A DNA stretch of 38,820 nt. Origin: Mycolicibacterium moriokaense (GTDB taxonomy: Bacteria > Actinomycetota > Actinomycetes > Mycobacteriales > Mycobacteriaceae). The stretch is taken from NCBI RefSeq assembly GCF_003347205.1, contig NZ_QQBJ01000035.1, forward strand, positions 1 through 38,820, read 5' to 3'. Positions 7,551-16,892 of the stretch are shown here, piece after piece; the first letter of the stretch is position 1, and every line of letters starts with the position of its first letter. The notes under the pieces were generated by a model. It worked only from the letters and a program-made list of their open reading frames with translations. It was not told the DNA's origin and did no database searches. The position numbers and the translations under genes are program-made.

Positions 7551-9020
7551 GTGAACCTGCCCTCGCTCCCCGACCGACGCGCCGCCGAGGCGCCTGCCGC
7601 GTTGTGCCTGTCCGACGACAACGCCGCCCTGTCCAATGCCGATTTTCTGGACGCAGTTGCGCGGGCGGCGGAGACGCTTCGCCGCCACCGAGTGAGTGCA
7701 GGCGATGTCGTCGCCGTCATGCTTCCGAACACCGTCGACCTGGTGGTGACCCTGTTTGCAGCGTGGCGAGTCGGCGCCGCGGTGACACCGCTTAACCCGT
7801 CGCTGTCGAATGACGAAGCCGGTTTTCAGATTACCGACGCCGCCGCGAAGGTCCTCGTCGTGCAGGAGCCCCGCGACCTCGGGGTCAGCGCGACAACGAT
7901 CACGACCCGCGACCTCACCGCCGACCCGTGCACACACGACGCGGCGGCGCCGTCCGATGCGAACGCCTTGGCGCTGTTGATCTACACGAGCGGCACAACG
8001 GGCCGCCCCAAAGGGGTCATGCTGGACCACGCCAACCTGAATGCGATGTGCCGCATGGTGATCGATGCCTTCGAACTGACCGCGGCGGACCACAGCCTGC
8101 TCGTCCTGCCGCTGTTCCACGTCAACGGCATCGTCGTGGGCACGCTGTCACCGTTGCTCGCCGGTGGACGTACCACGATCGCCGGCCGATTCGACGCCAC
8201 CACCTTCTTCAGCCGAGTCGAGAAATGCGGCGCGACATTTTTTTCGGCGGTACCGACGATCTACACCATGCTCGCCGACCTGCCCACGGATCAGAGCACG
8301 GATACGTCGACGCTGCGGTTTGCGGTGTGTGGAGCGGCGCCTGCGAGTGTGGAACTGCTGGACCGCTTCGAAAAGCGTTACGGCGTAGAAATAGTCGAGG
8401 GTTACGGACTGTCCGAGGGCGCCTGCGCCAGCACCGGCAACCCGCTGCGCGGCAAGCGAAAGGCCGGCACCGTCGGCCTGCCCCTGCCGGGACAACGCAT
8501 CCGCATCGCCGACGTTGACGGGAACCCGGTGCCCGACGGCGAGGCCGGTGAGGTCCTCATCGCAGGCCCGAACGTGATGCGCGGCTATCTCAACCGACCC
8601 GAAGATACCGACAAGACGCTTATCGACGGATGGCTGCACACCGGTGACATCGGCCGTCTCGACGAGGACGGCTATCTGGTGCTCATCGACCGCGCCAAGG
8701 ACATGATCATCCGCGGCGGCGAGAACATCTATCCGAAGGAAATCGAAACCGTCGCGTACCGCTTGCCCGAGATCGCTGAGGCGGCCGTCGTCGGCCGAGC
8801 GAATCCGCTGTACGGGGAGGAACCGGTGATGTTCGTCGCCGCGTCGCCCGGCAGTGTGCTCGACATCGAGGCGGTGCGTGAGCACTTGGCGGCACTCCTC
8901 TCCAAATACAAACTGCCCGTGGAGATCACGGTCCTCGACGAACTGCCCAAGAACGCCGTCGGCAAGATCGACAAGCCGACTTTGCGCAAATCCGTCAACG
9001 CCGTCGCCCCGTCCGTCTGA
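7551..9020 (+). CDS. Acyl-CoA synthetase / class I adenylate-forming ligase
   Basis: This 489-residue ANL-superfamily enzyme would activate a carboxylic acid to its acyl-adenylate and then its CoA thioester. The phosphate-binding loop is YTSGTTGRPKG at 145-155. Further motifs are VEGYGLSEG, the GWLHTGDIG stretch, DRAKDMIIRGGENIYPKEIE at the hinge, and LPKNAVGKIDK with the catalytic lysine at about 472. The GTG at 7551 follows CCAGGACCAACC, an acceptable ribosome binding site. Length and motifs fit medium- or long-chain FadD-type or aryl-CoA ligases. Substrate cannot be assigned: there is no fused ACP, reductase or long insertion. It is the first gene of the operon and is followed after 35 bp by the DUF3556 membrane protein, so the acid it activates is presumably the entry substrate or an intermediate of that pathway. 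Confidence 0.9.
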   Translation: MNLPSLPDRRAAEAPAALCLSDDNAALSNADFLDAVARAAETLRRHRVSAGDVVAVMLPNTVDLVVTLFAAWRVGAAVTPLNPSLSNDEAGFQITDAAAKVLVVQEPRDLGVSATTITTRDLTADPCTHDAAAPSDANALALLIYTSGTTGRPKGVMLDHANLNAMCRMVIDAFELTAADHSLLVLPLFHVNGIVVGTLSPLLAGGRTTIAGRFDATTFFSRVEKCGATFFSAVPTIYTMLADLPTDQSTDTSTLRFAVCGAAPASVELLDRFEKRYGVEIVEGYGLSEGACASTGNPLRGKRKAGTVGLPLPGQRIRIADVDGNPVPDGEAGEVLIAGPNVMRGYLNRPEDTDKTLIDGWLHTGDIGRLDEDGYLVLIDRAKDMIIRGGENIYPKEIETVAYRLPEIAEAAVVGRANPLYGEEPVMFVAASPGSVLDIEAVREHLAALLSKYKLPVEITVLDELPKNAVGKIDKPTLRKSVNAVAPSV

Positions 9021-9055
9021 CTCGGCACTACCTATTCGAAACAGGAGATATTGCC

Positions 9056-10846
9056 ATGGGATTCACACAACCGGACCTTCCCGCGGTCGACCCGCAGGAG
9101 TTCCTCCGCCAGCCCCTCCGGGAGCGTCTGCGCATCCTCAGCACCAACTGGGTCGAGCACGGCTTCGGCTCGCCGACGATGGTGCATGTCATCTACCTCA
9201 CCAAGCTTGTCTTCTTCTACGCGCTCGGCGGTGTCATCGTCGCCACGGTCACATCGGATCTACCAGGGTTCTGGCACGTCTCGCAGTGGTGGAACCAACC
9301 GATCGTCTACCAGAAAGCGGTGCTGTGGACGGTGCTGCTGGAGACGATCGGCGTCGCCGGCTCATGGGGTCCGCTGGCCGGCAAGGTCAAACCCATGACA
9401 GGGGGCATCCGGTTCTGGGCCAGGCCAGGCACAATCCGGCTGCGTCCCTACAAGTGGGTCCCGTTCACCGCCGGCGATCGGCGTACCTGGTTCGACGTCC
9501 TGCTCTACGTCGCACTCCTGGTGGCGGTCGCGGCGCCGCTGGTGGCACCCGGTGTGCCCAGCGAGTCATTGTCAAACGTTCTGCCGAACAACACTTCCGG
9601 TTTGGTCAGTCCGGCGTTACTGGTGGCGCCGATTGTCTTGCTGGTGCTGACGGGGCTGCGGGACAAGACGATTTTCCTCGGCGCTCGCGGAGAACAGTAT
9701 CTGCCAGCGATGGTGTTCTTCACCGTGCTGCAGTTCACCGACATGATCATCGCCCTGAAACTGCTCATCGTTGTGGTCTGGGTCGGCGCGGGGGTGTCGA
9801 AGTTCGGCAAGCATTTCTCCAACGTGATCCCGCCGATGGTGAGCAACAGCCCCCTGATCCCGTTCCGATGGGTCAAACGTGCCCACTACCGTGACTATCC
9901 GCACGATCTGCGGCCATCGCGGACCGCCGATGTGATGGCACACGTGATGGGCACGACGGTCGAGATCATCGCCCCGCTGACATTGTTGTTCTCGCAGAAC
10001 AAGGTTCTGACGATCGGCGCCGCGTTGCTGATGGTGGCCTTCCACCTGTTCATCATCTCGACGTTCCCGCTGGCCGTTCCGCTGGAGTGGAACGTGCTGT
10101 TCGCCTACGCGTCGCTGTTCCTGTTCGTCGGCTTCCCCACCTGGGAAGGCTTTGCCGTGACGGACATGTCGTCGCCGTGGCTGACCGCCGCGATCGTCGC
10201 CGGCTTGCTGTTCTTCCCCATCCTGGGCAATTTCCGGCCCGACAAGGTGTCGTTCCTGCCCTCGATGCGCCAGTACGCGGGCAACTGGGCATCGGCGACG
10301 TGGACCTTCACGCCGGGCGCCGAGAAGAAGCTGAACAGGGTGACCCGGTCGGCGACGAACACCGTCGACCAGTTCGTCGCCTTCGGATACGAGCCGCAAT
10401 GGGCGGAGGTCACCATGAACCAGCCCGTCGCCTGGCGCTCGATGCACAGCCAAGGCCGCGGCCTGTTCTCGGTGCTGCTGAAGTCACTGCCCGACATCGA
10501 CACCCGAACGGTGCGTGAAGCCGAGTTCATCTGCAACACGTTGATCGGCTTCAACTTCGGCGACGGGCACCTTCATAACGAGGACCTCATCGCGGCGGTG
10601 CAGACCGAAGCCAACTTCGAGCCCGGCGAGTTGGTCGTGGCGTGGGTGGAGTCGCAGGCATGGGGCAGTCCGGTGCAGCACTACAAGTTGATCGACGCCG
10701 CCATCGGTGTGATCGAGACAGGCACCTGGAAGGTCAGCGACGCGGTCAACGCGCAGCCGTGGCTGCCCGACGGCCCGATCCCCACCGATGTGACCTGGTC
10801 GCTGAGAGGCCACCGGAACGACAACGGAAACAAGGCGTTTGCGTGA
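9056..10846 (+). CDS. DUF3556-type polytopic membrane protein
   Basis: This is a 596-residue membrane protein. Hydrophobic segments occur near residues 45-70 (LVFFYALGGVIVATV), 95-112, 150-172, 195-215, 230-262 (FFTVLQFTDMIIALKLLIVVVWVGAGVS), 305-345, 350-372 and 388-405. The last 190 residues are soluble and mixed alpha/beta (FVAFGYEPQWAEVTMNQPV; FICNTLIGFNFGDGHLHNEDL). I recognise it as the family of mycobacterial proteins annotated DUF3556, with no established function. The ATG at 9056 is preceded by AGGAGATATTGCC. It is cotranscribed with the upstream ligase and overlaps the next gene by GTGA, implying translational coupling with the flavoprotein. The repeated membrane segments interleaved with His/Trp-rich loops (SNSPLIPFRWVKRAHYRDYP) suggest an enzyme or transporter acting on a membrane-soluble substrate, but that is speculation. 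Confidence 0.75.
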   Translation: MGFTQPDLPAVDPQEFLRQPLRERLRILSTNWVEHGFGSPTMVHVIYLTKLVFFYALGGVIVATVTSDLPGFWHVSQWWNQPIVYQKAVLWTVLLETIGVAGSWGPLAGKVKPMTGGIRFWARPGTIRLRPYKWVPFTAGDRRTWFDVLLYVALLVAVAAPLVAPGVPSESLSNVLPNNTSGLVSPALLVAPIVLLVLTGLRDKTIFLGARGEQYLPAMVFFTVLQFTDMIIALKLLIVVVWVGAGVSKFGKHFSNVIPPMVSNSPLIPFRWVKRAHYRDYPHDLRPSRTADVMAHVMGTTVEIIAPLTLLFSQNKVLTIGAALLMVAFHLFIISTFPLAVPLEWNVLFAYASLFLFVGFPTWEGFAVTDMSSPWLTAAIVAGLLFFPILGNFRPDKVSFLPSMRQYAGNWASATWTFTPGAEKKLNRVTRSATNTVDQFVAFGYEPQWAEVTMNQPVAWRSMHSQGRGLFSVLLKSLPDIDTRTVREAEFICNTLIGFNFGDGHLHNEDLIAAVQTEANFEPGELVVAWVESQAWGSPVQHYKLIDAAIGVIETGTWKVSDAVNAQPWLPDGPIPTDVTWSLRGHRNDNGNKAFA

Positions 10847-12252
10847 GGACCGCGATCGTCGTTGGTAGCGGCCCCAACGGGCTCGCCGCCGCCGTCGTCC
10901 TGGCCCGCGCCGGGCTCTCGGTCACGGTGCTGGAGGCCGCCGACGACATCGGCGGCGGCACCAGGACCAGCGAAGCCTTGCTGCCCGGCATGCTGCACGA
11001 CCACTGCTCGGCGATCCACCCGATGGCGGTCGGCTCTCCTGTGCTGACCGACCTTGGGCTGAACCGCTACGGGCTGGAATGGCGGTGGACCGAAGTCGAC
11101 TGCGCCCATCCATTGGACGACGGGACCGCGGGCGTGCTCTACCGGTCGGTGGCCGACACCGCCGCCTCGCTCCGCGCCGACGGCTCCCGCTGGCAAGCCC
11201 TTTTCGATCGTCCCGCGGCCAATTTCGACGCGCTGGCCGACGACATCATGGGCCCGCTGATGCAGGTCCCGGAGCACCCGCTGACGCTGGCCAGGTTCGG
11301 GGCCCCGACGGTACTGCCCGCCTCGGCGCTGGCTCGGGTGTTCCGCACCGATCAGGCCCGCGCTTTGTTCGGCGGCGTCGCCGCCCATGCGTTCCGGCCG
11401 CTGCATTTGCCGATGACATCGGCCATCGGGCTGGGCATCCTCACCGCAGGTCATCGGCACGGGTGGCCGGTGGCCGCGGGCGGATCGCAAACAATCACCG
11501 ACGCCATGGCTGCGCTGCTGCTCGACCTCGGCGGCAAGATCGAGACCGGCATACGCGTCGACTCCGTCGGGCAGTTGCCGCCCGCCGATATCATCATGTT
11601 CGACCTGACGCCCGAATCCGTCGCCGAAATCATGGGTGATCGGTTGCCGCGCCGGGTGTCTCGCGCCTACCGACGCTTTCGGCGCGGACCTGGCGCGTTC
11701 AAGGTGGACTTCGCGGTCGACGGCGGCGTGCCGTGGACCAACCCGCATGCCCGCAAGGCGGGCACCGTGCACCTTGGCGGGAAATTCGTCGAGATCGCCT
11801 CGACCGAGCGCGAGGTTTACGCCGGCCGGATGCCGCAACGTCCCTTCGTCCTCGTGGGCCAGCAGTATCTCGCGGACCCACAGCGCTCGATCGGCGGGAT
11901 TCATCCGGTCTGGACATACGCCCACGTGCCCAACGGCTACACCGGAGACGCGACCGAGGCGATCATCGCCCAGATCGAGCGCTTCGCACCAGGTTTCCGC
12001 GAGCGCATCGTCGACCACACCACCCGCAGCACCACGGCGATGTCCGAGTACAACGCCAACTATGTCGGCGGCGACATCATGACCGGCGCCAAGGACATCC
12101 GGCAGCTGACGTTCGGTCCGCGCGTCACACTGTCGCCGTATTCCACCGGTGCCCCCGGTTTCTATGTCTGCTCGGCAGCCACGCCCCCGGGCCCCGGCGC
12201 ACACGGAATGTGCGGCTACCACGCGGCCAGGGCCGCGTTGTCGCGGCTCTGA
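10843..12252 (+). CDS. Phytoene desaturase-like FAD-dependent oxidoreductase
   Basis: From the GTG at 10843 this is a 469-residue flavoprotein. The Rossmann motif VVGSGPNGLAAAVVLARAG is at 6-24, followed by the acidic residue of the second strand (VLEAADDIGGGTRTSE). The C-terminal FAD-binding signature is represented by GFYVCSAATPPGPGAHGMCG near the end. The overall pattern matches the CrtI/PYROXD2-like branch of NAD(P)/FAD oxidoreductases, which desaturate, saturate or isomerise polyenes and related hydrophobic substrates. The GTG start overlaps the stop of the DUF3556 gene (GTGA), so the two are probably translated in concert; 46 bp separates it from the first short-chain dehydrogenase. No carotenoid synthesis genes (crtB, crtE) are in the window, so classic carotenogenesis is not supported. 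Confidence 0.85.
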   Translation: MRTAIVVGSGPNGLAAAVVLARAGLSVTVLEAADDIGGGTRTSEALLPGMLHDHCSAIHPMAVGSPVLTDLGLNRYGLEWRWTEVDCAHPLDDGTAGVLYRSVADTAASLRADGSRWQALFDRPAANFDALADDIMGPLMQVPEHPLTLARFGAPTVLPASALARVFRTDQARALFGGVAAHAFRPLHLPMTSAIGLGILTAGHRHGWPVAAGGSQTITDAMAALLLDLGGKIETGIRVDSVGQLPPADIIMFDLTPESVAEIMGDRLPRRVSRAYRRFRRGPGAFKVDFAVDGGVPWTNPHARKAGTVHLGGKFVEIASTEREVYAGRMPQRPFVLVGQQYLADPQRSIGGIHPVWTYAHVPNGYTGDATEAIIAQIERFAPGFRERIVDHTTRSTTAMSEYNANYVGGDIMTGAKDIRQLTFGPRVTLSPYSTGAPGFYVCSAATPPGPGAHGMCGYHAARAALSRL

Positions 12253-12298
12253 CCGACCGCCGAACAACCCTCGCAACAAAGGAATTGGAGAGAACACC

Positions 12299-13060
12299 AT
12301 GAATGACCTGTCAGATCGCCGGGCAATCGTGACCGGAGCCGCGCGCGGCATCGGACTGTCCATCGCGCGGCGCCTGGTCGCAGGCGGCGCCAGGGTCGCC
12401 ATTGCCGACATCGACGGCGACGGGGCCTCCTCTGCTGCGGCCGAATTGGGTAATGAGTGCATCGGCATCGGATGCGATGTTCGGTCGACAGCAGATGCGA
12501 CCGCCGCCGTCGCCGCCGCGGTCGACACCTTCGGCGGGCTGGATCTGCTGGTGAACAACGCCGGCATCGAGATCGCCAAACCCGTCGTCGACATCACCGA
12601 TGAGGAGTTCACGCGAATCCTCGACATCAACGTCGTTGGTACGTTCCGCTTCACCAAGGCCGCGGTGCCCGCGCTCGCTGAAGCGGGCGGCGCGGCGATC
12701 GTCAACATGGCGTCCGTGGCCGGAACCGCCGGCGGCCCTCTGCTCAGCGCTTACTGCGCCTCCAAGGGAGCGGTGATCCGCTTCACGGAGTCGACCGCCA
12801 TCGAGTTGCGCGCGGCGGCGATCCGCGTCAACGCCGTGTGCCCCGGCATCGTGCAGACCGACATGGCCGACCGGCTCGCCGCGCCGATCGAAGCGATCTC
12901 GCCGATTCCGTTCGACGACCTCATCGAACTCAAACAAGGCCGATTCGGCACGCCGGGCGATGTCGCCGAGACCGTGGCCTTCCTGGCGTCCGATGAAGCG
13001 CGCTTCATCACCGGCAGCCACTACGTCGTCGACGGTGGCCTGACTGCAAACCTCTTCTAG
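12299..13060 (+). CDS. Short-chain dehydrogenase/reductase (SDR), operon copy 1
   Basis: This is a 253-residue classical SDR. The cofactor motif TGAARGIG lies at 12-19 and NNAG at 86-89. The catalytic tetrad is Asn111, Ser139, Tyr152 (SAYCASK) and Lys156. An Asp at about 37-39 after the second strand (ADIDGD) favours NAD(H). The C-terminus ends SHYVVDGGLTANLF, typical of the family. The ATG at 12299 is preceded by GGAATTGGAGAGAACACC. The enzyme would interconvert an alcohol and a ketone. The glycine motif is GAARGIG, not the GAARGQGRSH type found in mycofactocin-dependent SDRs, so despite the mycofactocin genes further right this looks like an ordinary NAD(P)-exchanging enzyme. It is 14 bp upstream of a second SDR that shares clear similarity along its length, suggesting consecutive steps or duplicated enzymes. 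Confidence 0.92.
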   Translation: MNDLSDRRAIVTGAARGIGLSIARRLVAGGARVAIADIDGDGASSAAAELGNECIGIGCDVRSTADATAAVAAAVDTFGGLDLLVNNAGIEIAKPVVDITDEEFTRILDINVVGTFRFTKAAVPALAEAGGAAIVNMASVAGTAGGPLLSAYCASKGAVIRFTESTAIELRAAAIRVNAVCPGIVQTDMADRLAAPIEAISPIPFDDLIELKQGRFGTPGDVAETVAFLASDEARFITGSHYVVDGGLTANLF

Positions 13061-13074
13061 ACAGGAGCAATGCT

Positions 13075-13878
13075 ATGACCCACGCAACTGAAACCCGAAG
13101 CAGCTCAACCCCAGTCGCGAATTGCCTGATGGGCAAGGTCGCCGTTATCACCGGAGCCGCGCGCGGAATCGGCCTGGAGATCGCCCGCACCTACGCAGCC
13201 AATGGCGCAAAGGTGGTCGTCTCCGACGTCGACGGAGACGTCGTCACCGACGTCGGGCGCGGCCTGCCCGGCGCCGCGGCGCATCCGTGTGACGTCCGAG
13301 ACGAGGACAGCGTCGCCGAGCTGATCGAATTCACGCTCGACCTACACGGGCAGGTCGACATCGCGGTCGCCAACGCCGGTGTCGCCACCGTGTCGCCGCT
13401 GACCGAGATGTCCTTCGACATGTGGCGCACGATGATGTCGATCAACCTCGACGGGGTGTTCCTCACCGTCAAGCACGCCGCACGGGCGATGCTCGCGGCG
13501 GGCACGGAGGGGTCGATCATCACGATGGGCTCGGTCACCGCGATGTGTGGCACCCCTCTGGTCGGCCACTACGCGGCGGCCAAGGCGGGTGTTGTCAACC
13601 TGACCAAAACCGCCGCTTTGGAACTGCGGCCACACGGAATTCGGGTCAACTCGATCCTGCCCGGGTTCGCCGAGACCGCACTGGTCACCGGAAACAAGAC
13701 GAGCTACACCGAAGTGCTGGGGGTCGACTTCGACGCCGTCATCGCGCAGGCCCAGGGCGGCTATGTCAGCGTCGAGGATGTCGCCGCGGTCGCGTTGTTC
13801 CTCGCCGGCGACCGTGCTTCGTTCTGCACCGGCGCCTCTTATGTCGTCGACGGCGGGCTGACCGCCAGCTTGCTCTGA
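13075..13878 (+). CDS. Short-chain dehydrogenase/reductase (SDR), operon copy 2
   Basis: This is a 267-residue classical SDR. TGAARGIG lies at 26-33 after an N-terminal extension of about 20 residues. The pattern VANAG replaces NNAG at about 98-102. The catalytic residues are Asn124, Ser153, Tyr166 (HYAAAK) and Lys170. The acidic SDVDGD after the second strand favours NAD(H). The C-terminus SYVVDGGLTASLL is close to that of the preceding SDR. The ATG at 13075 follows CAGGAGCAATGCT. It follows the first SDR by 14 bp and precedes the first DUF1254 gene by 80 bp, within the same plus-strand operon. The conserved NNAG replaced by VANAG is common in some subfamilies and does not imply inactivity. 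Confidence 0.92.
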   Translation: MTHATETRSSSTPVANCLMGKVAVITGAARGIGLEIARTYAANGAKVVVSDVDGDVVTDVGRGLPGAAAHPCDVRDEDSVAELIEFTLDLHGQVDIAVANAGVATVSPLTEMSFDMWRTMMSINLDGVFLTVKHAARAMLAAGTEGSIITMGSVTAMCGTPLVGHYAAAKAGVVNLTKTAALELRPHGIRVNSILPGFAETALVTGNKTSYTEVLGVDFDAVIAQAQGGYVSVEDVAAVALFLAGDRASFCTGASYVVDGGLTASLL

Positions 13879-13958
13879 CTTTCGTGGACTGCATCGACTG
13901 CTAGCGGCCCGACGACAAGACTGGTCCTGCGCCACAAATTCTTCGAAAGGAACCGTAA

Positions 13959-15419
13959 GTGACACTGCCCGCCGACCGTTTCCAGACCTTGGCAAACCTC
14001 GCTTTCGATGGCGGTTATCCATCCGACGACGCCGCCCGCGCCCTGGATGAGGAACTGTACTTCCAACGAGCGGTGCAGGTGTATCTGTGGGCTTTGCCCG
14101 CGGTGAACATGTACGCGATGAAGAAAGGTCTCGGTGACGTCGCCGGGTACGGCTACCACGTCATGTCGGTCTACGAGAAGCGACTCAAGCCGAACACGAT
14201 CATCACGACACCCAACTCGGACGTCATCTACGGACTGGCTTTCGCCGACCTCTCCGCCACTGGCCCGTTGGTGGTCGAGGCACCGCCGAAACTCCAGGGC
14301 CTGATGGACGATTTCTGGCACCGTCCGCTGATCGGGCCGAACATCGGCGGCATGCAGTACCGAGGAGACATCGGCATTCCCGGGCCCGATAAGGGTCGAG
14401 GCGGAAAATATCTGGTCGTACCGGAGGGACAGCAGGTCGATACCGACGACAAGTACTTCGTGTACACCAGTCCGACCAACGGCGTGTTCATCTTCCTGCG
14501 GGGCTTCTTCACCTCAGTGGACGATCTCTCGCCTGGAGTGGCCTCCGTCGAGGGCATCACGATCCGCCCCCTGAACGGCGTCGCCGAGCCAATGCAGTTC
14601 CCGCACGTATCCGACATTCCCGCCAATGCGCTGTTCCCCGGGGACGGCAGCTATTTCGATGTGCTCGACGAGATGATCCAAGGGGAGCGGATCGACGCGG
14701 TCGACCCGTACATGCATGGCATGCTCGCCGCGCTGGGCATCGTCAAGGGCGCCGAGTTCGCGCCCGCCGCACGACAGCGCGAACTGTTGGATCTGGGCGC
14801 GCAGACGGCGTGGAAGATGGCCAAGAACATCGCGGCGCATTTCGACGCGGAGGCGGACGGCCTGTGGTGGGACGACCGGCACTGGGTGGCGCATGCCAAG
14901 ACCGAACTCGACGATTTCATGCATACCCTGCTCGACGAGCAGTTCCGGGATCGAACCACAGGGCACACCGACGTCAACGCCAAAGCCCACATGTTCGTCA
15001 ACGCCTACTCGGTCAGCACGGGCATGATCTCGTCGGTCGTCGGACTGGGAGCCAAGTACTGCGCCGCCTACAAGGACAGCAGCGGCGAGTATCTGCGCGG
15101 CGAGCACACCTACCGCATCGACATGCCCGCGGACCCGCCGGCGAACATCCTGTGGTCGCTCACGATCTACGACGCCGAGACGGCGGCAGGCGTGGCCGCT
15201 GACGGCCAGGTGTATCCGTCGCTGAATTCGATGAACGATTTGGCATACAACGACGACGGCACGGTCACTTTCCATGTCGGACCGCAGAGACCAGACGGAG
15301 CACGTAACTGGCTCAAGACCGTGCCGGGTCGCGGCTGGTTCAGCCTCATCCGCTGGTACGGCCCGACTAAGGAGTTCTTCGACCGCAAGTACAAACCCGG
15401 CGACTTCGTCAAGCAGTGA
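13959..15419 (+). CDS. DUF1254/DUF1214 domain protein, copy 1
   Basis: This 486-residue protein has a DUF1254-like N-terminal half and a DUF1214-like C-terminal half. The N-terminal half contains QRAVQVYLWALPAVNMYAM and the signature TTPNSDVIYGLAFADLS. The C-terminal half contains RIDMPADPPANILWSLTIYD, NDLAYNDDGTVTFHVGPQ and GRGWFSLIRWYGPTKEFFD. There is no signal peptide or membrane helix, so it is predicted cytoplasmic, unlike the third paralog at 16893-18419. The GTG at 13959 is preceded by GAAAGGAACCGTAA. These proteins have no established biochemical activity that I can state; the beta-rich DUF1214 half may be a ligand-binding fold. Its place after two SDRs and before a frameshifted sister copy suggests a role in the same pathway. 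Confidence 0.88.
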   Translation: MTLPADRFQTLANLAFDGGYPSDDAARALDEELYFQRAVQVYLWALPAVNMYAMKKGLGDVAGYGYHVMSVYEKRLKPNTIITTPNSDVIYGLAFADLSATGPLVVEAPPKLQGLMDDFWHRPLIGPNIGGMQYRGDIGIPGPDKGRGGKYLVVPEGQQVDTDDKYFVYTSPTNGVFIFLRGFFTSVDDLSPGVASVEGITIRPLNGVAEPMQFPHVSDIPANALFPGDGSYFDVLDEMIQGERIDAVDPYMHGMLAALGIVKGAEFAPAARQRELLDLGAQTAWKMAKNIAAHFDAEADGLWWDDRHWVAHAKTELDDFMHTLLDEQFRDRTTGHTDVNAKAHMFVNAYSVSTGMISSVVGLGAKYCAAYKDSSGEYLRGEHTYRIDMPADPPANILWSLTIYDAETAAGVAADGQVYPSLNSMNDLAYNDDGTVTFHVGPQRPDGARNWLKTVPGRGWFSLIRWYGPTKEFFDRKYKPGDFVKQ

Positions 15420-15451
15420 CCGGATACCCATCAAACACTCAGGAGCCCAAT

Positions 15452-16886
15452 ATGACTCAACAAACGGTGCCGCTGGAATCGGCGAGCCTGCACGGAGACG
15501 AAGTAATCGAGACGCCCGTCGGGCCGATATCCCTGGTGGACAGTTATTTCGACGACGACGCGTCGCAGCGCCTGTTCGCAGAGATGGACTATCAACGCGG
15601 CCACCCAAAGCTACGTCTGGAGTCACCCCTTGGTCAGCATCGCCACGTGGCGCGGGAACCAGGCGACCGCGTTCGGCGCGGAGAGCGAAAACGACTTCGC
15701 GGTGCTCGAGTCGTTGAAGGAGAAGCGCGGCATCGTCACCGCGAACCTGACCACTCCCTACATCTTCGGGTTCGGGAATCTCGGTTCAGGGCCGCTCGAG
15801 ATCAGCTACCCGCCCGGGCAGACGGCGGGCGGGGTGCTCGACTTCTGGCAGCGGCCCGTCTTGGACCTCGGCCTGACGGGACCCGACAAAGGCAACGGGG
15901 CGACCTACATCATCGTCGGGCCTGAGGACGATCCGGGCAAGTACCAGCGCGACGACGCCTACGTCTTTCAGAGCGCGACCAACAACGTCATGATCGGAAT
16001 TCGCATTCTCGACCGGGAGGCCGGCTACTTCGACACATTCACCGCCGGCTACAAGGTGGGCCGCGTCGGCCAACCGCTGTCGAATGCCCGCTTCATCGCG
16101 GGCAAGGACGTCGAGTGGAGCGCGACCGCACCACGCGGACTGGACTATTGGCGCAAGCTCGCCGAGATCATCAACGAGGAACCCGTCCGCGAAGTCGACA
16201 AGGCGTGGATGGCGATGTTGTCACCTCTGGGCATCGAGAAGGGCAAGGCCTTCGATCCCGACGGGCGGCAACGAACCGCCCTGCTCGAAGGCGCCGCGAT
16301 GGGTGAATTGATGACTCGCAACCTGCAGGTCAATCCCCGCTACACCGAACCGTATTGGCCGGGCACGTCGTGGTACAAGAGCTTCGACTTCCACACCGCG
16401 CAGGAAACCGATACCCGCATCGAGTTGGATGAGCGCGTCACCTGGTTCTACGAGGCGGTGGGCAGCAGCGACGGCATGGTGAATCCGACTCCGGGCGCCG
16501 GCCAGGTCTACATGACCAGCAAACGCGACAGCAAGGGCGACATGCTGCGGGCCGACAAGAACTACCGCCTGCACGTGCCCGCTGAGGTGCCGGTCGGTCA
16601 GTTCTGGGCGCTGACGCTCTACAGCGAGAACACCCGTCGGCCGTATGACAACGGCGGCAACGAGATTCGCAGCGTCAATCTAGACAGCACGATGGAGGAC
16701 CTGAAGCACAACGACGATGGCAGCATCGACCTCTTCATCGGGCCCGACGCACCGGCGGGCTACGCGAGCAACCACATGAAGACCGTGGGCGACGACGGGT
16801 GGTTCGTCTACTTCCGGCTTTACGCCCCGCTGCAGCCCTTCTTCGACAAATCGTTCAAGCTCGACGACTTCGTCATGGTCGATTGA
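15452..16886 (+). pseudogene. DUF1254/DUF1214 domain protein, copy 2, with one-base frameshift
   Basis: This gene starts at the ATG at 15452 behind AGGAGCCCAAT and encodes a second DUF1254/DUF1214 protein of about 477 residues if read through. The frame from 15452 gives MTQQTVPLESASLHGDEVIE onward to MDYQR at about 15598 and then degenerates. The frame one base later continues with ATQSYVWSHPLVSIATW and runs intact to the stop at 16886. Copy 1 has FQRAVQVYLWALP at the equivalent place, so the break lies at 15597-15601, where one extra G in CAACGCGGCCACC would explain it. The downstream part is well conserved (IVTANLTTPYIFGFGNL, FWALTLYSENTRRPY, KTVGDDGWFVYFRLYAP). It could be a recent pseudogene, a sequencing or assembly error, or a gene rescued by restart at TTG 15630. 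It ends 6 bp from the convergent third paralog. Confidence 0.85.
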
Positions 16887-16892
16887 GGCCGC

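Noticed and set aside
10843-12252. Carotenoid biosynthesis cluster
   Set aside because: Only one CrtI-like gene is present; there is no phytoene synthase, GGPP synthase or cyclase in the window.
12299-13878. The two SDRs as mycofactocin-dependent dehydrogenases
   Set aside because: Their glycine motif is GAARGIG without the Gln-Gly-Arg-Ser-His pattern and without the characteristic insertion of that family.
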